The notes under the pieces were generated by a model. That model saw only the letters and a program-made list of their open reading frames with translations, made no database searches and had not been told where the DNA came from. From Roseibium salinum (GTDB taxonomy: Bacteria > Pseudomonadota > Alphaproteobacteria > Rhizobiales > Stappiaceae), in NCBI RefSeq assembly GCF_026240905.1, contig NZ_JAPEVI010000003.1, forward strand, positions 496,001-560,000: a stretch of 64,000 nucleotides of DNA, read 5' to 3'. The position numbers were made by a program, and so were the translations under genes. This document shows positions 38,578-46,969 of the stretch, piece by piece; positions within the stretch are counted from its first letter, which is position 1, and every line of letters starts with the position of its first letter.

Positions 38578-39039
38578 TCAGGGCCAGTATGGCGACACAC
38601 AGGGTTTGCGCGGCCCATTATAGGGCTGGAACGTGTTGTCGTACCCGCGGTACGAGCGATACCGGTTGTCGCACCAGCGATAATGCGCCTGGCTCAGCCC
38701 GCGGCCGTACCGCGGCGGAGGTACGTAGCGCGGAGCCGGCATTATCCTGAAGCCAAAGGCGGCAGGCGGAAACCAAAAGCCATTGTAGCTGCGATATCCG
38801 CGGCGAGGGGTACGGTATCCGCGATGGCCATTGTAGTAGCGGCGTCCGTTCCAGGTGTAGAAACCGCGCCTGCTGTCATATCTCCGGCGATCATGCACGC
38901 GAATGAGCGGGGCTGTTTCAGCCGCGGCGGAATACAGTGGCCGCTGCAGCAAAAGGGGAGCCGTGGCACCGGGAAAAGTGGCTGAAATGAGCAACCCGAC
39001 CGATGCAATACAGCTCAATAGCGGTGTTCTGATGGACAT
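38578..39039 (-). CDS. BA14K family protein
   Basis: Secreted or surface-linked protein of 153 aa. A signal peptide covers about residues 1-25. The middle is rich in Arg, Tyr and Gly. The C-terminal BA14K motif HYRWCDNRYRSYRGYDNTFQ, then YNGPRKPCVSPYW is diagnostic; the Brucella founder is an immunoreactive lectin-like protein. ATG 39037-39039 has GGAG upstream, whereas ATG 39051 would overlap that site. Confidence 0.88.
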   Translation of the reverse strand: MSIRTPLLSCIASVGLLISATFPGATAPLLLQRPLYSAAAETAPLIRVHDRRRYDSRRGFYTWNGRRYYNGHRGYRTPRRGYRSYNGFWFPPAAFGFRIMPAPRYVPPPRYGRGLSQAHYRWCDNRYRSYRGYDNTFQPYNGPRKPCVSPYWP

Positions 39040-39122
39040 CTTACTCTCCATTCCTAGTATTTAAACAGGGGAGAGAGTAGTTTGGTTCCGACTTCTTTCG
39101 TCCCGAGAAGGAGAGGGTTGGC

Positions 39123-39872
39123 TCAGGACAGCGGGCCGTAGAAACCGCGCGCCAGTGAACGGGACCAGTCCGGCCGACCGTTCTTCTCAGCTTCACGGCT
39201 TGCCGCGTCCCAATCGTAGCTCAGGGCCTTGTCCTGGAAGTTCCATGCGCCGCCGTTGCTGGTCATCAGCGCATAGCGGGCGTGCGGGGAGCCGGATTCC
39301 ATCTTGTGGCGGTGAGGGTGGTCGTCCTCGTAGGAGGGCAGGCCGACGCTGCCGGGGTTGAGCAGGATCTGGCCTGTTTCCCTGAGCCGGATAAGCCGTG
39401 GAATGTGGGTGTGGCCGCAGCAGACGATGGGCGATGTCTCGCCCTTCAGGTCTTCCAGAAGGTTGTCCTCATCGGGCAGATGGCCCTTCGGCCCTTCCAC
39501 CTTTTCGGTCAGGTACCGGTCATCGTCGTCCGGCGTGCCGTGGCACAGGAATATTTCCTCCGTAAGCCGGATCACCGGCTGCGTGGACGTCAGCCATTCA
39601 AGGCTTTCAGCCGTCAGCCGTTCGATGGCAAAGGCGTCGGTCTGTCCCAGTTTTTCGACCGGATCCTCGATGAGAAACCGGTCATGGTTGCCGCGCACCG
39701 TCGGCCAGGCCGTTTCGCGCAGGATGGCGGCCGTTTCCTCCGGCCACAACGGGCCGGAGACGCAGTCGCCCAGGTTCACGACGATGTCCGGCGCCTCCAT
39801 CCTGAGGTCCGCAAGAACGGCCTCCAGTGCCAGCACATTGCCGTGAATGTCGGAGATGACCGCGATCTTCAT
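39123..39872 (-). CDS. Calcineurin-like metallophosphoesterase
   Basis: Dimetal phosphodiesterase of 249 aa, YfcE/MJ0936-like. Metal-site motifs in order: ISDIHGN, LGDCVSGP, VRGNHDRFL, and CCGHTHIPRLIRL with the last His pair. The start MKIAVISDIHGNVLALE is canonical; the frame extends to 39893. The substrate is unknown. It lies 54 bases downstream of purB on the same strand. Confidence 0.88.
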   Translation of the reverse strand: MKIAVISDIHGNVLALEAVLADLRMEAPDIVVNLGDCVSGPLWPEETAAILRETAWPTVRGNHDRFLIEDPVEKLGQTDAFAIERLTAESLEWLTSTQPVIRLTEEIFLCHGTPDDDDRYLTEKVEGPKGHLPDEDNLLEDLKGETSPIVCCGHTHIPRLIRLRETGQILLNPGSVGLPSYEDDHPHRHKMESGSPHARYALMTSNGGAWNFQDKALSYDWDAASREAEKNGRPDWSRSLARGFYGPLS

Positions 39873-39926
39873 GAAACCCTGCCGGCAATCCATCTGCTCA
39901 GGCAGATGGCCTCAATTCACAAATGT

Positions 39927-41255
39927 TCAGCTTTCACCGAACACCCGCTCGAAGATCACGTCCACGTGCTTGGTGTGGTAGCCAAGGTCGAAGCGGTCGC
40001 GGATGTCCTCCTCGGAGAGGTACTTGCGCACTTCCTCGTCGTTCAGGAGTTCGCTCATGAAGTCGACGGAGGCAGAACCGGCCACCTGATAGCTTTCCCA
40101 GACCTTCATCGCGTTGCGCTGGACAAGGCGATAGGCGTCCTCGCGGGAGGAGCCTGCCTGGGTGAGGGCAAGCAGGATGCGCTGGGAATGCACCAGGCCG
40201 CCGAGCCGGTCCATGTTGCCGACCATGCGCTCGGGATAGACCAGCAGCTTGTCGATCACGCCGGTGAGGCGGGCGAGCGCGAAGTCGAGGGTGACGGTGG
40301 CATCCGGCCCGATCATGCGTTCCACGGACGAGTGGGAGATGTCGCGCTCGTGCCAGAGGGCAACGTTTTCCATGGCCGGGATCGAAAAGCCGCGGACGAG
40401 GCGCGCAAGGCCGGTGAGGTTCTCGGTGAGAACCGGATTGCGTTTGTGCGGCATGGCGGAAGAGCCCTTCTGGCCCTTGGAGAAAAATTCCTCCGCTTCC
40501 AGAACTTCCGTGCGCTGCAGGTGGCGGATTTCGGTTGCCACGCGTTCGATGGAAGAGGCGATCACGCCGAGGGTCGCGAAATACATGGCGTGGCGGTCGC
40601 GCGGGATGACCTGTGTGGACACCGGCTCCGCCTTGAGCCCCATGGCCCTGGCGACATGTTCCTCGACCCGCGGGTCGATATTGGCGAAGGTGCCGACGGC
40701 GCCGGAAATGGCGCAGGTGGCGATTTCCTCCCGGGCTGCGAGAAGGCGCGTCTTGCAGCGGCCGAATTCCGCATAGGCCTCGGCCATCTTCAGGCCGAAA
40801 GTGACCGGCTCGGCATGGATGCCGTGCGAGCGGCCGATGCAGACCGTTTCCTTGTGTTCCATGGCCCGCCGCTTGATCGCCGCCAGGAGCTCGTCCATGT
40901 CGGCAAGCAGAATGTCGGTGGCCTTCACCAGCTGAACGTTGAAGCAGGTGTCCAGCACGTCGGACGAGGTCATGCCCTGGTGCACGAAACGGGCGTCCGG
41001 GCCGACGATTTCGGCAAGGTGGGTCAGGAAGGCGATGACATCGTGCCTGGTTTCGCGCTCGATTTCGTCGATCCGGTCGATGTCGAAGGTTGCGCTGCCG
41101 CCCTTGTCCCAGATCGTCCTGGCGGCTTCCTTGGGGATGACGCCAAGTTCGGCCAGCGCGTCACAGGCATGGGCCTCGATCTCGAACCAGATGCGAAACT
41201 TCGATTCCGGTGACCAGATGGCGACCATGTCAGGGCGGGAATAGCGCGGGATCAT
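39927..41255 (-). CDS. purB: Adenylosuccinate lyase
   Basis: Cleaves SAICAR and adenylosuccinate to release fumarate in purine synthesis; 442 aa. The start MIPRYSRPDMVAIWSPESKF, the SRSHG-type CIGRSHGIHAEP, AISGAVGTFANIDP and the superfamily signature KGSSAMPHKRNP with the catalytic Ser are all present. The open frame runs to 41870 without family-like sequence, so ATG 41253-41255 is used. It is unlinked from the purC-purS-purQ block by 4 kb. Confidence 0.97.
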   Translation of the reverse strand: MIPRYSRPDMVAIWSPESKFRIWFEIEAHACDALAELGVIPKEAARTIWDKGGSATFDIDRIDEIERETRHDVIAFLTHLAEIVGPDARFVHQGMTSSDVLDTCFNVQLVKATDILLADMDELLAAIKRRAMEHKETVCIGRSHGIHAEPVTFGLKMAEAYAEFGRCKTRLLAAREEIATCAISGAVGTFANIDPRVEEHVARAMGLKAEPVSTQVIPRDRHAMYFATLGVIASSIERVATEIRHLQRTEVLEAEEFFSKGQKGSSAMPHKRNPVLTENLTGLARLVRGFSIPAMENVALWHERDISHSSVERMIGPDATVTLDFALARLTGVIDKLLVYPERMVGNMDRLGGLVHSQRILLALTQAGSSREDAYRLVQRNAMKVWESYQVAGSASVDFMSELLNDEEVRKYLSEEDIRDRFDLGYHTKHVDVIFERVFGES

Positions 41256-41399
41256 CGCAGGCAGAACCTCGTCAGAGTGGAAAAGCTGGCTGCGGAATAG
41301 CAGAGGGGGCGGCGCCTTCAATCCAGACCCGCTGTTTTTGCTTGCGAGGCTGGCGAACAACGTCAAATATTCTGCTGAAACCGCCCTCAGGAGGCCGCG

Positions 41400-41882
41400 A
41401 TGACATCCTGGCGCCCGGCAAACACCATCACCGTGAAAGCGCTTGCGCTGATCTGGCGTGACGACGCGCTGCTCTTGTCCGAGATCCATGACGACGCCGG
41501 CCGGGTGAAGGGGATGCGACCGCTCGGCGGAACCGTCGAATTCGGCGAGCCGTGGCGCGATACGCTGCAGCGGGAGTTTCTGGAAGAACTGGGGACCCGG
41601 ATCGGGCTGCTCGACAGGTACATTGTGATGGAGAACCTCTTCGAGCATCATGGCACCCCGGGCCATGAGATCGTCTTTCTGTGTGATGCCTATTTCGAAG
41701 ACAGCAATTTTTATCAGCGAGATATCATCACCGTCCAGACAAGCGAGGAGATCGCCGGGATCGCCAGATGGGCATCGCTCGATGAACTCGCCGCCAGAAG
41801 GCTGGACCTTTATCCGACGGGCCTGCGCGACAGGCTCGTGAACCCGGGTTTCCTGCGCCGGTCCAGCCACACTGTCAGCTGA
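41400..41882 (+). CDS. Nudix hydrolase
   Basis: Hydrolase of nucleoside diphosphate-linked compounds, 160 aa. The Nudix box is complete: GGTVEFGEPWRDTLQREFLE, then ELGTR (G-x5-E-x7-REUxEExGU). The N-terminus TITVKALALIWRDDALLLSE is typical. ATG 41400 has AGGAGG (41389-41394) at 5 bases. The substrate is unknown. It is divergent from purB. Confidence 0.9.
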   Translation: MTSWRPANTITVKALALIWRDDALLLSEIHDDAGRVKGMRPLGGTVEFGEPWRDTLQREFLEELGTRIGLLDRYIVMENLFEHHGTPGHEIVFLCDAYFEDSNFYQRDIITVQTSEEIAGIARWASLDELAARRLDLYPTGLRDRLVNPGFLRRSSHTVS

Positions 41883-41983
41883 ACTGTCGTCTCATTCGAG
41901 AAAATTTATGCTTTCTTGAGACCTGCCATGCTGGTCTCGGCTGCGACAAAATTTCCCCTTTGTTTCGAATTTGGAGATGAAAC

Positions 41984-42328
41984 ATGCTTTTCAGGCCAAG
42001 ATCTTGTGCGGCTGTTTTGATATGTTGCTTTAACATTGCACCGGCATATTCCGCGGAACTGGACTTCCAGAGGTTCATGTCTTCTGCCACCGGAGCCGCC
42101 GGGCTGAGCGCCGCGATCTCCAGCCTTGGGGCGTGCGACACCACACCTGTCTGGTCGTTGAGCTACGATCCGGATATCGGGGCGGAAAACCCAAATCACG
42201 TTTATGTCGGCTGCCAATACGATCCGGACTGGGAAGAAGGTGACGAGCTCTACGACAAGGGCATCCTGGCCAGGTTCGTCGATCTGGACGGCACTCTTTA
42301 CCTGGAGAGCCTGACGCAGCTGCCGTGA
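41984..42328 (+). CDS. Secreted protein of unknown function, 114 aa
   Basis: Not recognised. A signal peptide (hydrophobic residues 8-18, cleavage near AYS-AE) leads into a mature part of about 90 residues. Two cysteines (SLGACDTTP, YVGCQYDPD) could form a disulfide, and VGCQYDPDWEEGDELYDKGI is acidic. GGAGATGAAAC precedes ATG 41984. It converges with rpe, 4 bases apart. Confidence 0.65.
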   Translation: MLFRPRSCAAVLICCFNIAPAYSAELDFQRFMSSATGAAGLSAAISSLGACDTTPVWSLSYDPDIGAENPNHVYVGCQYDPDWEEGDELYDKGILARFVDLDGTLYLESLTQLP

Positions 42329-42332
42329 GGCG

Positions 42333-43004
42333 TTACGCTTCTTCGGCAGCCTTGCGGATCGCGGCGATGTTGGACTTGTAGCTTTCGGTCGTGCCGCCCT
42401 TGAAGACGGCCGAGCCGGCGACCAGGACATTGGCGCCGGCAGCCGCGACCAGCGGGGCGGTTTCCGGAGTTACACCGCCGTCGATTTCCAGGTCGATCGG
42501 CCGGTCGCCGATCATGGACCGGATGCGGCGCGTCTTTTCCACCATCGCGGGAATGAATTTCTGACCGCCGAAACCCGGGTTGACGGTCATCACCAGGATC
42601 AGGTCCAGCCGGTCGAGCACGTGTTCAATGACGCTTTCGGGTGTCGACGGGTTCAGGGAAACGCCGGCTTTCTTGCCCAGGTTACGGATCGCCTGCAGCG
42701 AGCGGTCGAGATGCGGACCGGCTTCCGCGTGAACGGTGATGATGTCGGAGCCCGCCTTGGCGAAGGCTTCCAGGTAGGGATCGCAGGGAGCGATCATCAG
42801 GTGGGTATCGAAGATGCTGTCGGTGTGCGGGCGGAGCTTTGCGATCACGTCCGGACCGAAGGTGATGTTCGGGACGAAATGGCCGTCCATGACGTCCAGA
42901 TGGATCCAGTCGGCACCCGCCTTCACAACGTCACGGACTTCCTCGCCGAGCTTGGAAAAATCAGAAGCGAGGATGGAGGGGGCGATCGCTAGCGGGCGGG
43001 TCAT
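42333..43004 (-). CDS. rpe: Ribulose-phosphate 3-epimerase
   Basis: Interconverts ribulose 5-phosphate and xylulose 5-phosphate in the pentose phosphate pathway; 223 aa TIM barrel. Metal and catalytic motifs: [43 protein letters not shown] and LEIDGGV. ATG 43002-43004 with GGAG about 9 bases upstream is chosen over an in-frame TTG at 43028. Bacterial Rpe uses a divalent metal, and the His/Asp ligands are intact. Confidence 0.97.
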   Translation of the reverse strand: MTRPLAIAPSILASDFSKLGEEVRDVVKAGADWIHLDVMDGHFVPNITFGPDVIAKLRPHTDSIFDTHLMIAPCDPYLEAFAKAGSDIITVHAEAGPHLDRSLQAIRNLGKKAGVSLNPSTPESVIEHVLDRLDLILVMTVNPGFGGQKFIPAMVEKTRRIRSMIGDRPIDLEIDGGVTPETAPLVAAAGANVLVAGSAVFKGGTTESYKSNIAAIRKAAEEA

Positions 43005-43082
43005 CGGGCTTGGCTCCGGGAGGCTCAAAGAAGTTAGAGGCCGCTATCATGCCTGACAAGAAGGCGCAAGAAAAACGGGAGC

Positions 43083-43415
43083 TCACCCGCCCGCGCCGGC
43101 GAGGATATCGGTTGCCTTGTGGTCCTCGGACACGCCTTCGATCAGGATGACTTCGCCGCTGGAATTATCCGTCCTCAGGGCCTTGATCGCGGCATAGGCC
43201 TGCGATCCGTACCAGGCCCTGGCAGTGGCAAGATCGGGAAAGGCGATCATGATCACATCACCCGGCCAGCAGCCTTCAAGTTCCTGTTTCGGGCCGCCAT
43301 GGATCACGTAACGGCCGGAATATGGGGCAAGCGTTGCATCGATGCGCTCCAGGTATTCGACGATCGCGGGACCCATGTTGACGCTTTGAAGATTGGCGAT
43401 TGCGTAGGCGGTCAT
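43083..43415 (-). CDS. DUF1330 family protein
   Basis: Small cytosolic protein of 110 aa with a ferredoxin-like (dimeric alpha-beta barrel) fold. The pattern MTAYAIANLQSVNMGPAIVE, then GRYVIHGGP and DVIMIAFPDLATARAWYGS matches DUF1330. Function unknown. ATG 43413-43415 has GGAGA at 5 bases. Confidence 0.85.
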   Translation of the reverse strand: MTAYAIANLQSVNMGPAIVEYLERIDATLAPYSGRYVIHGGPKQELEGCWPGDVIMIAFPDLATARAWYGSQAYAAIKALRTDNSSGEVILIEGVSEDHKATDILAGAGG

Positions 43416-43445
43416 GACTGTCTCCATTGCGGTAGCTTTTGAGGG

Positions 43446-43485
43446 CGTCATCCCGTCGCCGGAATAACGGAGCGACGGGATGACG
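43446..43485. terminator. Strong hairpin between two minus-strand genes
   Basis: A perfect 14-bp stem (43446-43459 with 43472-43485) with a 12-base loop lies just after the stop of the four-helix membrane protein gene and before the DUF1330 gene. There is no T run, so it may be a terminator or an mRNA stabiliser. Confidence 0.5.
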
Positions 43486-43499
43486 ATGGAAGAGGCCTT

Positions 43500-43886
43500 T
43501 CAGGCCAGGCTTTGCTGCCGGTTTGCGCGCAGGGCGCCGAATTCCATCAGCGCAAGGGCCGTGACGGCGGCGGCCTGCACCAGAATGAAGGCAACCCCGA
43601 ATGCGTTCGGCTGGATGAGTTCCGCGCCGACAAGGACGAGGCTGGCGGCGACCCAGCCGCCATTGCCGGCAATGACCAGCCAGACGGCGCGCGGTTCGGC
43701 CGTGAAACGGGCCGCGACCACCGCCATGAAGGCGGCGACCGGGATCAGCAGCACGCCGGCGGCGAAGGAGAGTCCCGCGGGGATCGCGGTCAACGTTTCC
43801 AGGAGCGGGGCACCGGCCATCAGGGCAACGCCCATGACGGCGCAGGTGAGAGCATCGAGGGCAAGAACGGATTTAAGACTGGGCAT
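43500..43886 (-). CDS. Four-helix membrane protein, 128 aa
   Basis: Unrecognised integral membrane protein. Four hydrophobic segments are seen at about residues 10-27, 34-58, 67-87 and 95-116. Short charged loops include AARFTAEPRAVW. Similar small four-helix proteins are common next to XRE regulators in alphaproteobacteria, and an XRE gene is divergent here across 128 bases. Co-regulation is probable but function is unknown. Confidence 0.75.
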   Translation of the reverse strand: MPSLKSVLALDALTCAVMGVALMAGAPLLETLTAIPAGLSFAAGVLLIPVAAFMAVVAARFTAEPRAVWLVIAGNGGWVAASLVLVGAELIQPNAFGVAFILVQAAAVTALALMEFGALRANRQQSLA

Positions 43887-44014
43887 CGGAGTTCCTTTCT
43901 GAAGTTCGGGCGGCGACCTGCCGTCCGTTGCCCTGATCCTTGCCGGTTCCGTGTTTGAGGTCGATTACGTGCGAGGTAATAGGAGTGCTCAAAGACTCGC
44001 TATAGAGTTGTTCC

Positions 44015-44848
44015 ATGATGGAAAACACGCACTCTTCAGCCGCCGCTGGCGGCACGCCGCCGGTCGGGGAATTGCTGCGCGAATGGCGTCAACGCCGGCG
44101 GCGCAGCCAGCTCGACCTTGCTCTCGATGCCGATATCTCGCAGCGCCATCTGAGCTTCCTGGAATCCGGCCGCTCCAGGCCCAGCCGGGAGATGGTTCTG
44201 CGGCTGGCCGAACAGCTGGCCGTGCCCCTGCGCGAGCAGAACAGGCTGCTGGTGGCCGCCGGATTTGCGCCGGTCCATCGCGAGCGGTCGTTGAGCGATC
44301 CCGCCCTGGAAGCCGCGCGGGCGGCCGTCGAGCAGATCCTGAAGGGCCATGAACCGCATCCGGCCCTGGCGGTCGACCGGCACTGGACCATGGTCTTCGC
44401 CAACAGGGCCGTGCAACCGCTTCTGGTCGGCATCGCTCCCGAGCTCCTGCAGCCACCGGTCAACGCCTTGCGCCTCAGCCTCCATCCGAAGGGCCTGGCG
44501 CCGCGTATCCTCAACTTCCGGGAATGGCGGAACCACATCCTCGTCCGCCTGTCCCATCAGGTGGAGATCTCCGCCGATCCGGCGCTGCAGCAGTTGATGG
44601 ATGAGTTGAAATCCTACCCCGTGCCCGCAAGCGGACCGGCCGGTCATCATGCCGACACCGATGCTTACGGCGGCATCGCCGTACCCTTGAGGCTGTCCAG
44701 CGAGCTTGGGCCGCTGGAATTCCTGAGCACCACCACCGTGTTCGGCACGGCGCTGGACATCACCTTGTCGGAGCTGGCGATCGAGGCGTTCTATCCGGCC
44801 AATTCCGAAACGGCGGAAGCAATCCGCAGCCTTGTCGCCGGAGGCTAG
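44015..44848 (+). CDS. XRE regulator with MmyB-like ligand domain
   Basis: Transcription factor of 277 aa. The N-terminal HTH_3 domain (about 17-75: LLREWRQRRRRSQLDLALDA, SQRHLSFLESGRSRPSREMV) is followed by the MmyB-like sensor domain (about 105-270; HWTMVFANRAVQPLL, FREWRNHILVRLSHQ). The LBD of this family binds fatty acids or related molecules. The gene is divergent from the four-helix membrane protein, its likely target. Confidence 0.88.
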   Translation: MMENTHSSAAAGGTPPVGELLREWRQRRRRSQLDLALDADISQRHLSFLESGRSRPSREMVLRLAEQLAVPLREQNRLLVAAGFAPVHRERSLSDPALEAARAAVEQILKGHEPHPALAVDRHWTMVFANRAVQPLLVGIAPELLQPPVNALRLSLHPKGLAPRILNFREWRNHILVRLSHQVEISADPALQQLMDELKSYPVPASGPAGHHADTDAYGGIAVPLRLSSELGPLEFLSTTTVFGTALDITLSELAIEAFYPANSETAEAIRSLVAGG

Positions 44849-44916
44849 ACTCGGTCGTTCGGGATCACCTGGGCAACGGGAGCTATCGCGCTTCAGCCTG
44901 TTAACCGCAACCAAAG

Positions 44917-45022
44917 CCTCATCCTGAGGAAGCGCGTCAGCGCTGTCTCTAAGGATGGGCCGCTTGTTCAGAGTGTGTCGCCCATGCTTCGAGACGGGCT
45001 GAAGGCCCTCCTCAGCATGAGG
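44917..45022. repeat. RIME-like palindromic repeat, copy 3
   Basis: A 106-bp element bounded by CCTCATCCTGAGG and CCTCAGCATGAGG, homologous to the copies at 18190-18296 and 22250-22355 but in the opposite orientation and more diverged. It lies just before the end of the DUF2259 gene. Confidence 0.8.
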
Positions 45023-45044
45023 TGGTGGTGGATGAACTGCCGGA

Positions 45045-45806
45045 TCAAAGCTTCCCGGTGATCGCCAGGAAGCGCCGGTCCGGTCCTTCGAACCCGTGGC
45101 TGTCCATCTGGATCAGCACGGCATAGACGGGCGGTGCGTTTGCCGGGAAATGGGTGACGATGCGCTCGATCCGGTAGCCGAGCGGGCAGCGGCGGCTTTC
45201 CGGCAGGTTGGCGTCTTCGTTCAAAACCCGCGTATTGCCCTGGTACGTCATGGTCAGGCGGAACCCTTTGGTCTTCGCACCGTAACTGGCGCATTCGCCG
45301 GAGGGCAGGGGATATTCGCTCAAGCTCAGTTCGACAGCGTCAGCCTTGGCATTGAAGAAGTCGCGCGGGGCAACCACCATCCGGTGCGGATTTGAACTCA
45401 GCTCCGTGCGCGGATTGTGGCCCGCGGTCAGGCCTTTGCCGGCAATGTCAATGGATTGCAGAAGAGACTGAGCGGCTGACCGGTTTTCCGCGCGCGTCTT
45501 TGACAGGAGCGCTCCCGGATCATAGCCGTCACCGTCGTCGATCTGATCGCGGCGGCGGAACGGGGAGGGCTTTACCCAGCTGTCCTGCGCCACATTCAGG
45601 ACGAAGATCTCCGAATAGGGAAAGCCGGACCCGTCCTGAATGCCGTATTGTTCGAAGGCGAAATAGGCTCCGTCCTCGGAAAAGCCGAGGACCTGGACGT
45701 CGGCTGTGTCGCCGGCCGTGGCCGGGGCGGAGAGACCAGCCAGGGCCAGTAGGACCGGCGGTATTGCCCTCGTAAGGGTTCTGATGAAGGCGCGGAGGAC
45801 GGTCAC
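45045..45806 (-). CDS. DUF2259 family secreted protein
   Basis: Exported protein of 253 aa. The signal peptide (about 1-31, ending SAPATAG) is followed by VQVLGFSEDGAYFAFEQYGI, then QDGSGFPYSEIFVLNV, characteristic of DUF2259. Two conserved cysteines lie in GECASYGAK and RRCPLGYRIERIV. Function unknown; probably periplasmic. Confidence 0.85.
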   Translation of the reverse strand: MTVLRAFIRTLTRAIPPVLLALAGLSAPATAGDTADVQVLGFSEDGAYFAFEQYGIQDGSGFPYSEIFVLNVAQDSWVKPSPFRRRDQIDDGDGYDPGALLSKTRAENRSAAQSLLQSIDIAGKGLTAGHNPRTELSSNPHRMVVAPRDFFNAKADAVELSLSEYPLPSGECASYGAKTKGFRLTMTYQGNTRVLNEDANLPESRRCPLGYRIERIVTHFPANAPPVYAVLIQMDSHGFEGPDRRFLAITGKL

Positions 45807-45882
45807 AATGCACTTCCCTTGGTTCGCTGTCTCTGATGTTGAGAAGATTAGGGTCCGCAGCCTAGCGCAACAAGGCAGCCTG

Positions 45883-46857
45883 TCAGGTGTGCGGCGTCAC
45901 AGTTTTTGCGTCTAGGCGGCAGAAAACGCGGACGAAAGGCTTGAGCAGTATCGGCAGCATGTAGATGGGGAACTGGCCGACCGCGAACCACAGCCAGGTG
46001 AGTTCCGGCAGGGTGCCGCCGAAGGCCGCCACCATGAGGCCCATATTGCGGGTCCCGCAGGTGTGGGCGATCGCGTAGGCATCCTCCCGCGTGGCCGGCG
46101 CGAAAATGATCAGCGTCAGCGTGATCTGGATGAGCGCCAGACAAAAGGTCAGGCCCGTCAGGGCAAGAGTGAAGAGCGGCCGGGTAGCAAAGCTTGCCGC
46201 GACACCGTCCATTGCCGCGACTGCGAAAACCAGAAGCAGGAGGACGTTCAGGCCGCTGATATGATGGGAACTGCGCGCGAGACGTTCCGGGCCGGCAAGC
46301 TTGCGGAAAACTGCCGACACCAGCAGGGCGCCGGCAAGCAGCAGCGCCAGTTTCAGCGCCAGTCCGCCAACGCTCAGCGGCAGGGTCGGGCCGAGCATCA
46401 GTTCGCCGATCAACGGCGCGGTGAGCGGCGTCACGATCAGCGCGGCAACAGACAGCGCCAGGCTGAGCGTGGCGTCGAGGCCGAGCAGGTAGATGAAGGC
46501 AGGGGCCGCCATGACGGGCGGCGCGGCGGTCGCAATGAACAGCGCCAGGATCACGTCGGGTCCAAGCGCATCAAGGCCCATGGCCTCGATCGCGAACCAG
46601 GTGAGGAGCGGCGCGCCGAGCATCATCCAGACAAGGGCGCCGATCAGCAGCCCCGGATGGCGCAACCGGTGCCTGATTGCATTCTGGTCGACCCGCAGGA
46701 AAGCCAGGGTCAGGAGAAGGAAGACGGCAACGCCCAGATAGGGTCGCATATGGGCCGAAAGGGCGGGAAGCGCCATGCCGATGAAGATACTCACAGCAAG
46801 TGCGGCGGCTCCGTGTCGTCCGGTCCATGCCAAACCTGCCCCGATCATTCGAATCAT
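45883..46857 (-). CDS. BASS-like membrane transporter
   Basis: Polytopic membrane protein of 324 aa with about ten hydrophobic segments, resembling the bile acid:sodium symporter superfamily (NhaA-like fold). Segments with family character include FIATAAPPVMAAPAFIYLLG and HTCGTRNMGLMVAAFGGTLP, the latter with the GTRN motif of the crossover region. The substrate is unknown; annotations such as sodium or bile acid symporter would be by fold only. It is divergent from the DadA-like oxidase gene. Confidence 0.8.
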   Translation of the reverse strand: MIRMIGAGLAWTGRHGAAALAVSIFIGMALPALSAHMRPYLGVAVFLLLTLAFLRVDQNAIRHRLRHPGLLIGALVWMMLGAPLLTWFAIEAMGLDALGPDVILALFIATAAPPVMAAPAFIYLLGLDATLSLALSVAALIVTPLTAPLIGELMLGPTLPLSVGGLALKLALLLAGALLVSAVFRKLAGPERLARSSHHISGLNVLLLLVFAVAAMDGVAASFATRPLFTLALTGLTFCLALIQITLTLIIFAPATREDAYAIAHTCGTRNMGLMVAAFGGTLPELTWLWFAVGQFPIYMLPILLKPFVRVFCRLDAKTVTPHT

Positions 46858-46969
46858 CTAAGCTTGTCTCCTGAAAAATATGCGGTGCGGCAGGCACTTC
46901 TGCTCGTCTTAAGGGATCCGGGGCCCGGACGCCAGATCATGATTATGATCGTGTCCGGCCGGAAATGGG

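Noticed and set aside
39282-41213. 643-codon open frame on the plus strand over purB and the phosphoesterase gene
   Set aside because: Shadow of two well-supported minus-strand genes.
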